Positions 1 through 7,279 of a stretch of 64,000 nucleotides of DNA are shown here, in pieces (within the stretch, counting starts at the first letter, position 1; each line of letters starts with the position of its first letter). This stretch comes from Mangrovibacterium marinum (GTDB taxonomy: Bacteria > Bacteroidota > Bacteroidia > Bacteroidales > Prolixibacteraceae): contig NZ_QAAD01000002.1 in assembly GCF_003046625.1 (NCBI RefSeq), forward strand, positions 1 through 64,000, read 5' to 3'. The translations under genes and the position numbers were made by a program. A model generated the notes under the pieces. That model made no database searches and was not told the origin of the DNA. It saw only the letters and a program-made list of their open reading frames with translations.

Positions 1-65
1 GTACAAAACAATAATCGAATTTGAACAACTAAATAATAATCAAAGAATAGCAGCGTAGCGCTTAA

Positions 66-353
66 CTAGCCGTACAGTTTTTTGTTGCATATCCAAAACC
101 CACTAAATTCGACAAAGACATCAGGTTCAACATAGCGTAAATTCGATGTTCCGTCAGAACTCCACTTTTCCCAGAACCTAATCCCAATCAACTCACCACT
201 TATCCCTGGGAGTTTATCGTGGTATAACGACTTCTTCAAGATCTTCCAAAAGATTTCTGTTGGGAGATATTTTAGCAAATCGAACACGCTGGCTGTAAGG
301 CTATCTTCGCAAATCTTCAGATGCCCTTTGCTTTTTGTAAAAAAACTTATCAC
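66..353 (-). pseudogene. Truncated PD-(D/E)XK-nuclease-like gene fragment
   Basis: A 95-aa reading frame resembles the N-terminal part of a hypothetical restriction-nuclease-like family that I know from pattern: a motif around LPxExFWxIL near residue 31, then FWxKW, then VEPDVFVEF near residue 77. In that family the next residues form an IIEAK-type beta strand that carries the catalytic E and K. Here the frame runs instead into FWICNKKLYG and stops, so the catalytic half is missing. I infer a decayed remnant of a defence or DNA-processing gene in an accessory region. Family assignment is from memory and only moderately secure; a short intact protein cannot be excluded. Confidence 0.4.
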
Positions 354-684
354 TGGTTATTCTTTTATTTAATGTCCTGTCTATAGATTGTTTACTCCCC
401 TGTCCGGGAATCCCCACCTTCGCTGTCCCACTTTTGTAAAGCTGCCTCTGTTTCTCACCTTGCTTGTTTGTTCCAAACAAAGCACGAATCACAGATTCGC
501 GCTAGCGAGGGGCATCAGAAATCACTAACTTTTCAAGCCGCTAGGTAGCCGAGACGCAGGTTTGACACCTGTAATTTGGACTCGCCGTCGAAACTGCGTT
601 TCGGCGGTGCTATAGAAAGCACCCATGCCTCAAATACTCACTTCACGCCCTATGCACTATGACAGATTGTTAGCTGTTCGGCAT
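354..684. other. Gene-poor stretch with a REP-like palindrome
   Basis: No supported gene. Bases 461-512 (from CTTGTTTGTTCCAAAC onward) contain a small palindrome CGAATC-tgt-GATTCG type and recur in diverged form at 4441-4491. The remainder shows nothing I can assign. Confidence 0.4.
461..512. repeat. REP-like dispersed repeat, copy 1
   Basis: Shares the order CTTGTTTG, CAAACAAA, CAC, AATCACAGATT, then a GGGG end with 4441-4491. It contains a short inverted repeat (GAATC...GATTC). The two copies bracket the accessory block with the IS-split gene and the Y1 transposase remnant. A transposase-mobilised REP origin is an inference. Confidence 0.5.
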
Positions 685-865
685 TTATTCACAGTATTTT
701 TTTGCATCATTAATTTCATAGCTATCATCTCTTGGTATTGTACTATAACAATTAATTATTACTTGGTCTTTTATCGATAATTTTTCAAATGGAACAAGTA
801 ATTTGGGAAATAGATTAATGTAATCTGCGATAAAAATCCCTCCCAAAAAAGCTGTTATTTTTAAA

Positions 866-874
866 TTAAAGTTT
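866..874. repeat. Target-site duplication TTAAAGTTT, left copy
   Basis: The 9-mer TTAAAGTTT occurs immediately outside the left inverted repeat and again immediately outside the right one (2192-2200), as expected for a recent DDE transposition. Confidence 0.85.
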
Positions 875-2191
875 CATTACTGTCCCATTAAATTCTAATA
901 ACGTTCTTTGAAAACACTGAAGTTTAGTTAGTTGCAGGCGATTTTCGATTAAACGGATTTCAATTTGCATTTTCGCTATTCATCAACAGATTAGCAAATG
1001 CATAAGGATAAATACGTTTTTGCTCAGTTAGCATCGTTCCTTGATAGGAATAAGTTCAACTACATCGTTCGTAAGTATGACGGAGACAAATACGTGAAGC
1101 ATTTCACTTGTTGGAACCAATTGCTTGCTCTGATGTTCGGGCAATTATCAAATCGTGAAAGTTTGAGAGATCTAATTGTCGCACTTGATGCTCATCATTC
1201 CAAATCTTATCATTTGGGCCTAGGCAAGAATGTTTCAAAATCTTCCCTAGCCAGAGCTAATCAGAACAGAGACTATCACATCTTTGAAGAGTATGCGTAC
1301 TATCTGGTAAACGAAGCCAGGCAGAAACGAGTTTCTGACATCTTCAAGCTTGATGGTAATGTCTACGCTTTTGATTCAACCACCATTGACTTGTGCCTTT
1401 CCGTATTTTGGTGGGCGAAGTTTCGTAAGAAGAAAGGTGGAATCAAAGTACATACATTATATGATGTCGAGACGCAGATCCCAGCATTCTTTCACATTAC
1501 TGAAGCTTCTGTACACGACTCTACAGCGATGAAAGAAATTCCATATGAATCGGGTTCTTATTACATATTTGATCGTGCATATAATCACTTCAAGATGTTG
1601 TATAAGATTCGTCAGATAGAAGCTTTTTTCGTTGTCAGAGCAAAGAAGAACCTTCAATACAAGATAGTCAAATGGAAACGAAGGTTGCCCAAGAACGTGC
1701 TTTCAGATCTTACCATTGAATTGACTGGCTTTTATCCCAGCCAATACTACCCTAAACATCTTCGCTTAGTCAGATATTGGGATGAAGAACAAAAGCGTGA
1801 GTTTGTATTTTTAACCAATGCAGTGCACATTTCTGCTCTTCAAGTTGCTGACCTTTATAAGAACCGATGGCAAGTCGAGCTGTTCTTTAAATGGCTAAAG
1901 CAACATTTGAAAATCAAGAAATTCTGGGGAACCACTGAAAATGCTGTTCGGATACAGATTTACGTTGCTTTATGTACCTATTGCTTGATTGCAATTGTCC
2001 AAACAGACATGCAACTTGACAGAAGTACACATGAGGTTTTACAAATATTGAGTATATCATTGACCGACAAAACTCATCTTCGAGACCTCTTTGAGAGAAC
2101 TAAATTTCAAAATGACAAAGAACGTTTTAGGCTTAATGAGCCAAATTTGTTTAATTATTAATAACGTCCCAATTTTAATGGGACACTAGTG
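875..2191 (+). mobile_element. IS4-family insertion sequence, 1,317 bp
   Basis: Ends are imperfect 18-bp inverted repeats: left CATTACTGTCCCATTAAA, right (complement) CACTAGTGTCCCATTAAA, 16 of 18 matching. They are flanked by a 9-bp direct repeat. The single gene is an intact DDE transposase reading away from the left end. The insertion interrupts a minus-strand gene, and removing the element plus one repeat restores that frame. The complete ends, intact transposase and perfect target duplication suggest a recent, possibly still mobile insertion. Confidence 0.9.
998..2161 (+). CDS. IS4-family DDE transposase with DUF4372-type N-terminus
   Basis: Catalyses cut-and-paste movement of the surrounding element. 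The 387-aa protein opens with the MxKDKYVFAQL...DGDKYVKHFTCWNQL block typical of DUF4372. Catalytic residues are visible as D126 (YAFDST), D192 (YIFDRAY) and E294 within the Y-x2-R-x3-E-x6-K signature (Y287, R290, E294, K301). Length matches the family. It starts at the ATG at 998, about 120 bp inside the left inverted repeat, and ends about 30 bp before the right end. No frameshift or missing catalytic residue is seen, so the enzyme is probably functional. Confidence 0.93.
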   Translation: MHKDKYVFAQLASFLDRNKFNYIVRKYDGDKYVKHFTCWNQLLALMFGQLSNRESLRDLIVALDAHHSKSYHLGLGKNVSKSSLARANQNRDYHIFEEYAYYLVNEARQKRVSDIFKLDGNVYAFDSTTIDLCLSVFWWAKFRKKKGGIKVHTLYDVETQIPAFFHITEASVHDSTAMKEIPYESGSYYIFDRAYNHFKMLYKIRQIEAFFVVRAKKNLQYKIVKWKRRLPKNVLSDLTIELTGFYPSQYYPKHLRLVRYWDEEQKREFVFLTNAVHISALQVADLYKNRWQVELFFKWLKQHLKIKKFWGTTENAVRIQIYVALCTYCLIAIVQTDMQLDRSTHEVLQILSISLTDKTHLRDLFERTKFQNDKERFRLNEPNLFNY

Positions 2192-2200
2192 TTAAAGTTT
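2192..2200. repeat. Target-site duplication TTAAAGTTT, right copy
   Basis: Second copy of the 9-bp duplication flanking the IS4-family element; see the left copy. Confidence 0.85.
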
Positions 2201-3016
2201 GTTAAATCAAGAAAAGTCATTTCTTCTCTCTTAAACATATCGGCATATTGAAATACCGAAACATTTGTCGGATGAGCATACAATGAAAAATAAGAATAGA
2301 AGTTGTCAAAAAGTCCCTCTTTTATTTCCATTGTTTCTGTAAGTCTTTGCCAATGGAGAATCTCAATTTTATCACCATTAAAATGTAATAAATATTTTTT
2401 CTCTTTGATTGCTTGTTCTATTACACTTTTCTCACTATCTCCTTGTTCTAAGTATATTTTACTATTCCTAATTTCATCAATTATATTGTCTATGTCTTGT
2501 TTTTCTTGTGCTATTTTATTTAAGTTTTCTTCCATTATGGCTTGTTGTTCAAATCGTTGTCGATATTTCAGTCCAGAAAGAACCCATAATAAATAAATGA
2601 TGTATCTAAAGTCACGATTATCTGTAGCTCTAAACATTAGGTTAAAAAGACCAACAGTTTCAAATATGTTTCGAACAAGTGATACAACAACTGTAGGGTC
2701 AATAATTCTATTAAGTTTTACTCCAGTGTTGTTTGAATAAGTAATTCCAGACACAGCACTTTTAAGGTGTAGTATCTTAGTGAAAATCATTTGTGAAATC
2801 ATTGCAGCATCAGCTTCTTCTTGACTTGAAAAATCTAATTTATCGTGGTAATCTATAGATGATAATAGAAAGTTACTATAGATGTCTAGTAATTCACAAC
2901 TATCTTCAATATTTCTACACATCATAAGTCTAAATACTGTTGCTCTTAATTCTAATAAATTTATCTTTTCCATATCTGAATAACTTATCTTGATGCACTG
3001 TTTTATGCTGACAGCT

Positions 3017-3195
3017 AACTAATATATGTGTATGATCAGGATTGCAATAAATCGCCAGAGGTTTTGATTTCTTGTTCGTGATCGTACCACAATGTATTTT
3101 TCTAACCGTTCCCGATGCTTTTCCGCAATTAGATTTTGTTTACCATATACTGCAAATACAATTTGAACAATTAGTTGGGTGTATGTATTGGCCAT
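3017..3195 (-). pseudogene. Frameshifted, truncated Y1 (IS200/REP-type) transposase remnant
   Basis: Begins MANTYTQLIVQIVFAVYG, the recognisable start of an IS200-like HUH/Y1 transposase, continuing through KHRERLEKYI. One base appears lost after codon YI. In the next frame the expected CGTITNKKSKPLAIYC then NPDHTHILV follows, including the metal-binding H-x-H, after which homology ends. The gene is therefore dead by a 1-nt frameshift and a missing C-terminus with the catalytic tyrosine. It lies beside several GC-rich palindromes (3269-3386) that are plausible REP substrates. Confidence 0.75.
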
Positions 3196-3268
3196 GATCG
3201 TTTCGTATAAATCAGTTAAGCTATTCTTTTTTTAAGAAACTAGCTCTATTGAATTTTATTGTATCTCC

Positions 3269-3386
3269 AGCTCCGGAGGAGCGCCATCTTTGTAGCTCAA
3301 TCGCCCGATGCTGAAATCCGAGCTCCGGAGGAGCGGCACTTGCCAGGCTGTTGGTTTTAGTTACGCTCCTACGGAGCTCCTGGCGC
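3269..3386. repeat. Cluster of GCTCCGGAGGAGC-type palindromes
   Basis: Near-identical palindromic cores AGCTCCGGAGGAGCG lie at about 3269-3284 and 3320-3336, with an inverted relative (ACGCTCCTACGGAGCTCC) at about 3363-3381 and a further GTCCCTCCGGGAC at 3415-3428. Such GC-rich cores in AT-rich spacer next to a Y1 transposase remnant fit REP/BIME-like elements. Nothing else supported lies between 3196 and 3483. Confidence 0.55.
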
Positions 3387-3483
3387 TCAACGCCCGAGCT
3401 TTTTACAAAGATGCCGTCCCTCCGGGACTGGACCATGATTTTTTACTCCCTTCAATTGTTTGCACTCCGAAACAGACATCGAG

Positions 3484-4350
3484 TCACTCATCTTCAACTA
3501 CTTTCTTATTCCGAATTGCATGCACCTCGTTTAGCAATTCAATGTTTTTCTTTATTGATTTGATGTCAACATTCAGCATAAATTCTTTATATCGATTATA
3601 AGTATACCCAATGTCGTTCTCCTCGAATTTCTTTTTTATTGCCTCAACTTTTTCATCATCTTTCACTGAAAAGAAAAGGGCTGAAGTTGGTTTCATTCTT
3701 TTACAAAGCCAATAAGCATTTCGTCCGTCAATATTAATGCTGATATAGCTTTGCGTATAACGAAGGTCAATTCGATCATGCTTATCTTTTAATAAACCAT
3801 ATATTTCTTTTGCATTTACATTAGTCCATGGAGAATCAGAATTCCACGTTGCTTCATTTACTTGTTTTGTATCCTCTTCATCTTCCTCCGGTTCAATATA
3901 AATATCAATGATTTTTGAAAAATTTAAAATTTTCTCTCCATTAACTTCCAACAAATCCGCTTGAATTGCAACCATTGGAATATTTAAACTCATTAATTGT
4001 ATAACATTAAAATATCTTCGATCAAATGATTCTGCTATCAATACGCAGAAATGTTGTCTCTGCGGATATTTTCGCTTTTCATTATCCCAATATTCAATCG
4101 AACGAATGATATGAGAAGGATCTGTTTCTCCTAACATGACTTCTACTTCATACATCAAGTTCTCTGTTGGTTCCTTCAATAAAATATCTAGTCGTCCCCC
4201 GCTTGATTGCTTCTTTTCTTTATTTACAGCAACTAAATCTCCAAGACCTAAAACTTTAGGATTTTCATAAATAATATCTTGAAGCCAATATTCATCTTTT
4301 CCCGCATTCCGAATAAATATCTTTTTCCCGATTTTAATTTCACTTTCCAT
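3484..4350 (-). CDS. PD-(D/E)XK-nuclease-like protein of unknown function
   Basis: 288 aa. The central segment reads GGRLDILL (about residue 51), then MYEVEVMLGETDPSHIIRSIE (about 66) and later HFCVLIAESFDRRYFNVI. The D...ExE arrangement after two beta strands fits a PD-(D/E)XK-fold core; I recall similar hypothetical proteins containing EVMLGETDPSHIIR. The C-terminal half may bind DNA or substrate. No signal peptide or membrane segment. The gene stands alone between repeats and remnants, so no operon context helps. A role in DNA repair or defence is inference; the biochemical function is unknown. Confidence 0.6.
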   Translation of the reverse strand: MESEIKIGKKIFIRNAGKDEYWLQDIIYENPKVLGLGDLVAVNKEKKQSSGGRLDILLKEPTENLMYEVEVMLGETDPSHIIRSIEYWDNEKRKYPQRQHFCVLIAESFDRRYFNVIQLMSLNIPMVAIQADLLEVNGEKILNFSKIIDIYIEPEEDEEDTKQVNEATWNSDSPWTNVNAKEIYGLLKDKHDRIDLRYTQSYISINIDGRNAYWLCKRMKPTSALFFSVKDDEKVEAIKKKFEENDIGYTYNRYKEFMLNVDIKSIKKNIELLNEVHAIRNKKVVEDE

Positions 4351-4440
4351 TTTGATCGTTTTTGATTATCGTTATGATTATTGCCTTGATCCCTCCTAGC
4401 TGGCGCACTTGTATAACAAGTACCTCAATCTGTCAACTTA

Positions 4441-4491
4441 CTTGTTTGCTTCAAACAAAACACAAATCACAGATTTATGCCAGCAGAAGGG
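4441..4491. repeat. REP-like dispersed repeat, copy 2
   Basis: Diverged copy of 461-512 (CTTGTTTG, CAAACAAA, AATCACAGATT, GGGG). It lies just upstream of the nuclease-like gene. Confidence 0.45.
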
Positions 4492-4503
4492 GGATTCTAT
4501 TTA

Positions 4504-4620
4504 TTAAGCTCTTTTTCTAATTTGTTCAGCCACCCAATTTACAAAATCCCTCCAAAACTTACCATAAGCTCCATTCAATTTAGCTTGATTCTTAATAATT
4601 ATATTAATGCCTGATTAACA
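4504..4620 (-). pseudogene. C-terminal gene fragment (about 36 codons)
   Basis: An open frame without a start codon ends ...KLNGAYGKFWRDFVNWVAEQIRKRA then TAA. The composition is protein-like (amphipathic, aromatic-rich) and unlike the repeats on either side, so it is probably the tail of a deleted gene. The family is not recognised. Confidence 0.3.
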
Positions 4621-4659
4621 AGAATCCGGCAAGTCTTCATTTAAAAAAAATAGAGGCGA

Positions 4660-4740
4660 TAAACCCTCCGGGTCCGATTAAAATCGGACGCTTCCGCTCT
4701 TTTAAGGCATCCCCGATGCGGTTGGAAACCATCACCCAAA
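4660..4740. repeat. Repeat module A, copy 1 (GCATCCCCGATGC core)
   Basis: Contains the small palindrome GCATCCCCGATGC followed by GGTTGGAAACC and CATCACCC. The same order recurs at about 5630-5725 and 50030-50146. Confidence 0.55.
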
Positions 4741-4772
4741 TAGATGTTTACAACAAACACAAACGCCTTTTT

Positions 4773-5120
4773 ACTCTCCCCTGAATTAAATCAATCCGAA
4801 CGGATCGATTTAATTCTGTCCCCTCTCTGCGGGCAGAGCGGGGAAATCCAGAAGCTACAAGTAGACTACAAAAAACACCATCAACGAATAAAAATGAAGT
4901 TTGATCAATTCCGAAAAGTCGGGAGGCGGTTGGCCTGGTTTTATCGAGACCGGAATCAAACGGAAAGCTTAGTGAACCCGGGAAGCTCAGACGCGAGTCG
5001 GAGATCACCCGGATGAACTTAGCTTTTCGGCAGATGGCGGTTGAAGATAAAAATCAGCCATGACCTTTTTGTTTCGTTTTTGTGTCACTACAAAAATGAA
5101 AACCCGTCCGGTAGGACAAA
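4773..5120. repeat. 348-bp direct repeat, copy 1
   Basis: Aligns along its whole length with 5214-5561 (offset 441). Shared parts include the start CTCTCCCCTGAATTAAATC, an inner palindrome AATCAATCCGAACGGATCGATT, CCTCTCTGCGGGCAGAGCGGG, AAAGCTTAG, GCTTTTCGGCAGATGGCGG and the end GTCCGGTAGGACAAA. The frames inside share protein only because the DNA is duplicated, with no conserved start or codon bias, so I treat the unit as non-coding. Confidence 0.85.
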
Positions 5121-5213
5121 AGATCCGCGTTGATCAAGAGTAGGCGAAAAAAACAGCAGGCTCTGATACGCCCTAGAAGGAACTTTCAAAGTGCATACCA
5201 GCAGCCCGCTGTA

Positions 5214-5561
5214 ACTCTCCCCTGAATTAAATCAATCCGAACGGATTGATTTAATTCTGTCCCCTCTCTGCGGGCAGAGCGGGGGAATCCAGAAGCTACA
5301 AGTAGATTACAAAAAACATCATCAACGCACAAGAATGAGGTTCGTTCAATGCCAAAAAGTCGGGAGGCGGTTGGCCTATTTTTATCAAAGCCGAAATCAA
5401 ACGAAAAGCTTAGTGAATCCGGGAAGCTCCGCCGATAGAAGGAGATCACCCGGCTGAACTTAGCTTTTCGGCAGATGGCGGTTGAAGATAAAAATCAGCC
5501 ATGACCTTTTTGTTTCGTTTTTGTGTCACTACAAAAATGAAAACCCGTCCGGTAGGACAAA
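5214..5561. repeat. 348-bp direct repeat, copy 2
   Basis: Second copy of the 348-bp unit, with scattered substitutions but no large gaps. A third, partial copy with the AAAGCTTAG and GGTTGAAGATAAAAATCAG parts lies at about 51756-51845, some 46 kb away, so this is a dispersed family and not merely a tandem duplication. Confidence 0.85.
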
Positions 5562-5629
5562 GTTCCTCTTTAATCAAAAGTAGAAATAGAAAAAGCAGTC
5601 GCGTTTGGAACAACGCCCACCAACACAAG

Positions 5630-5725
5630 GTTGCTACGAAATGAGTCGTGGCTTTTGATTGGAGCAGAATCGACATTCAAAGCATCCCCGATGCAGTTGA
5701 AAATCGCATCACCCGGAGCGATTTT
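5630..5725. repeat. Repeat module A, copy 2
   Basis: Contains TGAGTCGTGGCTT, ATTCAAAGCATCCCCGATGC and CGCATCACCCGG, in the same order as at 50030-50146. It runs directly into the roughly 170-bp module B at 5728. Confidence 0.6.
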
Positions 5726-5727
5726 CA

Positions 5728-5896
5728 CAAAAGACCTTCATGATTCGGAGGAAATCACCAACAAGAATGAAAGTTTAGTCTGTTTCGACGATGCTGTTGT
5801 CGTTGTCTCGAAAAGTTATCGGGTTGTCGTTCCTCATCTAATGCAAAACCAGTTATTGGCATGGCAATTTAGCCCCGCTGCGTCGTAATATATTCA
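5728..5896. repeat. 170-bp dispersed repeat (module B), copy 1
   Basis: Begins CCTTCATGATTC, continues AATCACCAACA, GAATGAAAGTTTAG, CTGTTGTCGTTGT, GTTGTCGTTCCTCATCT and AACCAGTTATTG, and ends near the CGTCGTAATA region. The same ordered blocks occur near 50.1, 51.4, 51.6, 54.6 and 55.8 kb, plus a reversed fragment at 44.3 kb. No conserved reading frame survives in all copies. Confidence 0.7.
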
Positions 5897-5982
5897 AAAA
5901 AAAAAGAGTAGATCTCTATCTACCCTTTTCAAACCTAACTAAACCAATAAAACTAATCAAACCTAAACTTATGAAATAAAAT
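5896..5982 (-). ncRNA. Candidate small RNA unit, copy 1 of 3
   Basis: On the minus strand a -7 box TATCTTTG (5996-5989) is followed by about 87 nt that end in a hairpin GGGTAGAT-agag-ATCTACTC and a run of T (5896-5930). No ORF is visible. The sequence from the box to the T-run is nearly identical at 6951-7051 and 15344-15444, and similarity continues upstream through a conserved GTTAA about 22 bases before the -7 box. Expression and the exact start are inferred. Confidence 0.55.
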
Positions 5983-5988
5983 CTACGA

Positions 5989-5996
5989 CAAAGATA
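5989..5996 (-). promoter_or_regulatory. Bacteroidota -7 box for small-RNA unit 1
   Basis: TATCTTTG on the minus strand fits TAnnTTTG. The upstream region (GTTAAC, AACATTAA) is conserved with copy 2. Confidence 0.5.
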
Positions 5997-6251
5997 AAGC
6001 AGAATGCCGGTGTGTGCGTTAACACAGCGTTAAGGAAACATTAAAGAAATTGTAACTCGTACACGAAGCAATCGGCATTTCTGCCCGGAAAGCGCTTGTT
6101 CCCGCCTTATCGGGCTAAGGCAACCGAAGATTGCTCATGCCATCCCCGTTAAAACTCCGGGACCAATTGCGAGCTTCCGGCTTGTTAACCTCCCCAAACC
6201 GGAAAATAACGAGCCTAAACTGTTTTGCTCACCGCAATTGCTCATTTTCGA

Positions 6252-6285
6252 TAAAAAGGTCCGGACATCGCTTCCGGACCTTTTA
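6252..6285 (-). terminator. Intrinsic terminator of mscL
   Basis: Stem AGGTCCGGA / TCCGGACCT with loop AGCGATG, followed on the minus strand by TTTTTAT, about 50 bp after the mscL stop. The complementary strand also has a short T-run, so it may work in both directions. Confidence 0.8.
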
Positions 6286-6336
6286 AGTCTATTCCATTTT
6301 GATAAAAGTACCAATCAATTTATGGTAAAAACAGCA

Positions 6337-6765
6337 CTATTTCTGCTTCAGTAAATCACGAATTTCAGTTAGTAACAGCTCTTCCTTGCTGGGAGCCGGA
6401 GGTGCAGGAGGAGCTACGGGCTTGGCTTCCTCTTTTTTCTTCATATTGTTCATGGCCTTGATCATCATGAAGATTGCAAAAGCAATGATGATAAAATCGA
6501 TGGCCGTTTGAATAAAGTTACCATACAGAATTGTCGCGCCCTTGGTAACGACCTCGCCGGCCTCATTCAACACATCTTCCCGAAGCACGTATTTGAACTC
6601 TTTAAAGTCAACACCTCCCAGAAGCATTCCGATCGGAGGCATTAATACGTCGTTGACAAAAGATGCAACAATTTTGCCGAATGCACCACCGATGATGATA
6701 CCAACGGCCATGTCGACCACATTGCCTTTCATGGCAAATGTCTTGAATTCTTTCATAAAACTCAT
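6337..6765 (-). CDS. mscL: Large-conductance mechanosensitive channel MscL
   Basis: Forms the homopentameric inner-membrane channel that opens under hypo-osmotic stress and releases solutes. The 142-aa protein starts [20 protein letters not shown], followed by the glycine-rich first membrane helix [12 protein letters not shown], a periplasmic loop, the second helix [20 protein letters not shown] and a charged C-terminal helix after a proline/alanine linker. Length is standard. The upstream in-frame extension (to 6987) is rejected because it translates the small-RNA repeat and includes its terminator hairpin. Monocistronic, with a strong terminator downstream. Confidence 0.95.
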   Translation of the reverse strand: MSFMKEFKTFAMKGNVVDMAVGIIIGGAFGKIVASFVNDVLMPPIGMLLGGVDFKEFKYVLREDVLNEAGEVVTKGATILYGNFIQTAIDFIIIAFAIFMMIKAMNNMKKKEEAKPVAPPAPPAPSKEELLLTEIRDLLKQK

Positions 6766-6950
6766 AAGTGAAGATTTAGGTAAAACAATATCTTCAAAAG
6801 GTACGATATAGATGTATGAAAAACAATAGGCTTTCAATGCCTTACAGCAGAAATACAAGATGGTTCCGGCATGCTGTTCGTAACATCGCCAACGGCTGGC
6901 ATGGTACATAAAACCTAAATTTGGGAAGTGGAAGGTTCTTCGGTTTAGAG

Positions 6951-7037
6951 CAAAAAAAAAGAGTAGATCTCTATCTACCCTTTTCAAACCTAACTAAACC
7001 AATAAAACTAATCAAACCTAAACTTATGAAATAAAAT
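6951..7037 (-). ncRNA. Candidate small RNA unit, copy 2 of 3
   Basis: Same unit as at 5896-5982: -7 box TATCTTTG at 7051-7044, a U/G-rich body, then the GGGTAGAT/ATCTACTC hairpin and a T-run at 6951-6984. It lies 186 bp upstream of the mscL start on the same strand, so read-through could reach mscL if termination is incomplete. Upstream homology with copy 1 extends to about 7107. The rest of 7108-7279 shows nothing. Confidence 0.55.
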
Positions 7038-7043
7038 CTACGA

Positions 7044-7051
7044 CAAAGATA
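7044..7051 (-). promoter_or_regulatory. Bacteroidota -7 box for small-RNA unit 2
   Basis: TATCTTTG on the minus strand, in the same context as copies 1 and 3. Confidence 0.5.
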
Positions 7052-7279
7052 AGGCAGAATAGAAGTGTGTGCATTAACACAGCGTTAAGGAAACATTAAA
7101 GAAAATGTAACTCGTACAAGAAGTAGCGTAGCCCACTAGCGGCTACAAAAGCGTAACAAACTATACGGCAAGGCATTAAACCAACAGCCCGGATTTAATC
7201 GTCAGCAGAAAAATAACGTTCGGTATTTGTTGTTGAAACAATCGGCTTGCTAAAAACGAATCAACTTGTAGCAAACAGG

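Larger units (their letters stand above)
685..2973 (-). pseudogene. 320-aa gene of unknown function split by an IS4-family element
   Basis: The 5' part is encoded by 2973-2192 and the 3' part by 865-685 on the minus strand. The IS element and one copy of its 9-bp target duplication (866-2191) lie between. Removing these 1,326 bases restores one open frame of 963 nt (320 aa plus stop) that ends with the residues DAKKYCE. As it stands, the interrupted frame reads into the element and ends at 2158 after nine foreign residues. The protein is mainly helical with a charged, coiled-coil-like stretch near residues 145-190 and a late YSYFSLYAHPTNVSVFQ segment. I do not recognise the family. No partner gene is obvious; it sits beside other accessory remnants. 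Confidence 0.8.

Noticed and set aside
535-625. tRNA-like T-arm sequence GCAGGTTTGACACCTG
   Set aside because: No matching acceptor, D or anticodon arms could be drawn around it.
4748-5449. Two similar minus-strand reading frames of 86-87 aa with a shared C-terminal GTELN...RIDLIQGRV
   Set aside because: They agree only because the 348-bp DNA unit is duplicated; no conserved start, no codon bias, and other frames are equally open.
6766-6987. In-frame N-terminal extension of MscL starting [12 protein letters not shown]
   Set aside because: The same residues start an unrelated frame at 15156-15380 because both translate the small-RNA repeat and its terminator; MscL proteins start at MSFMKEF.
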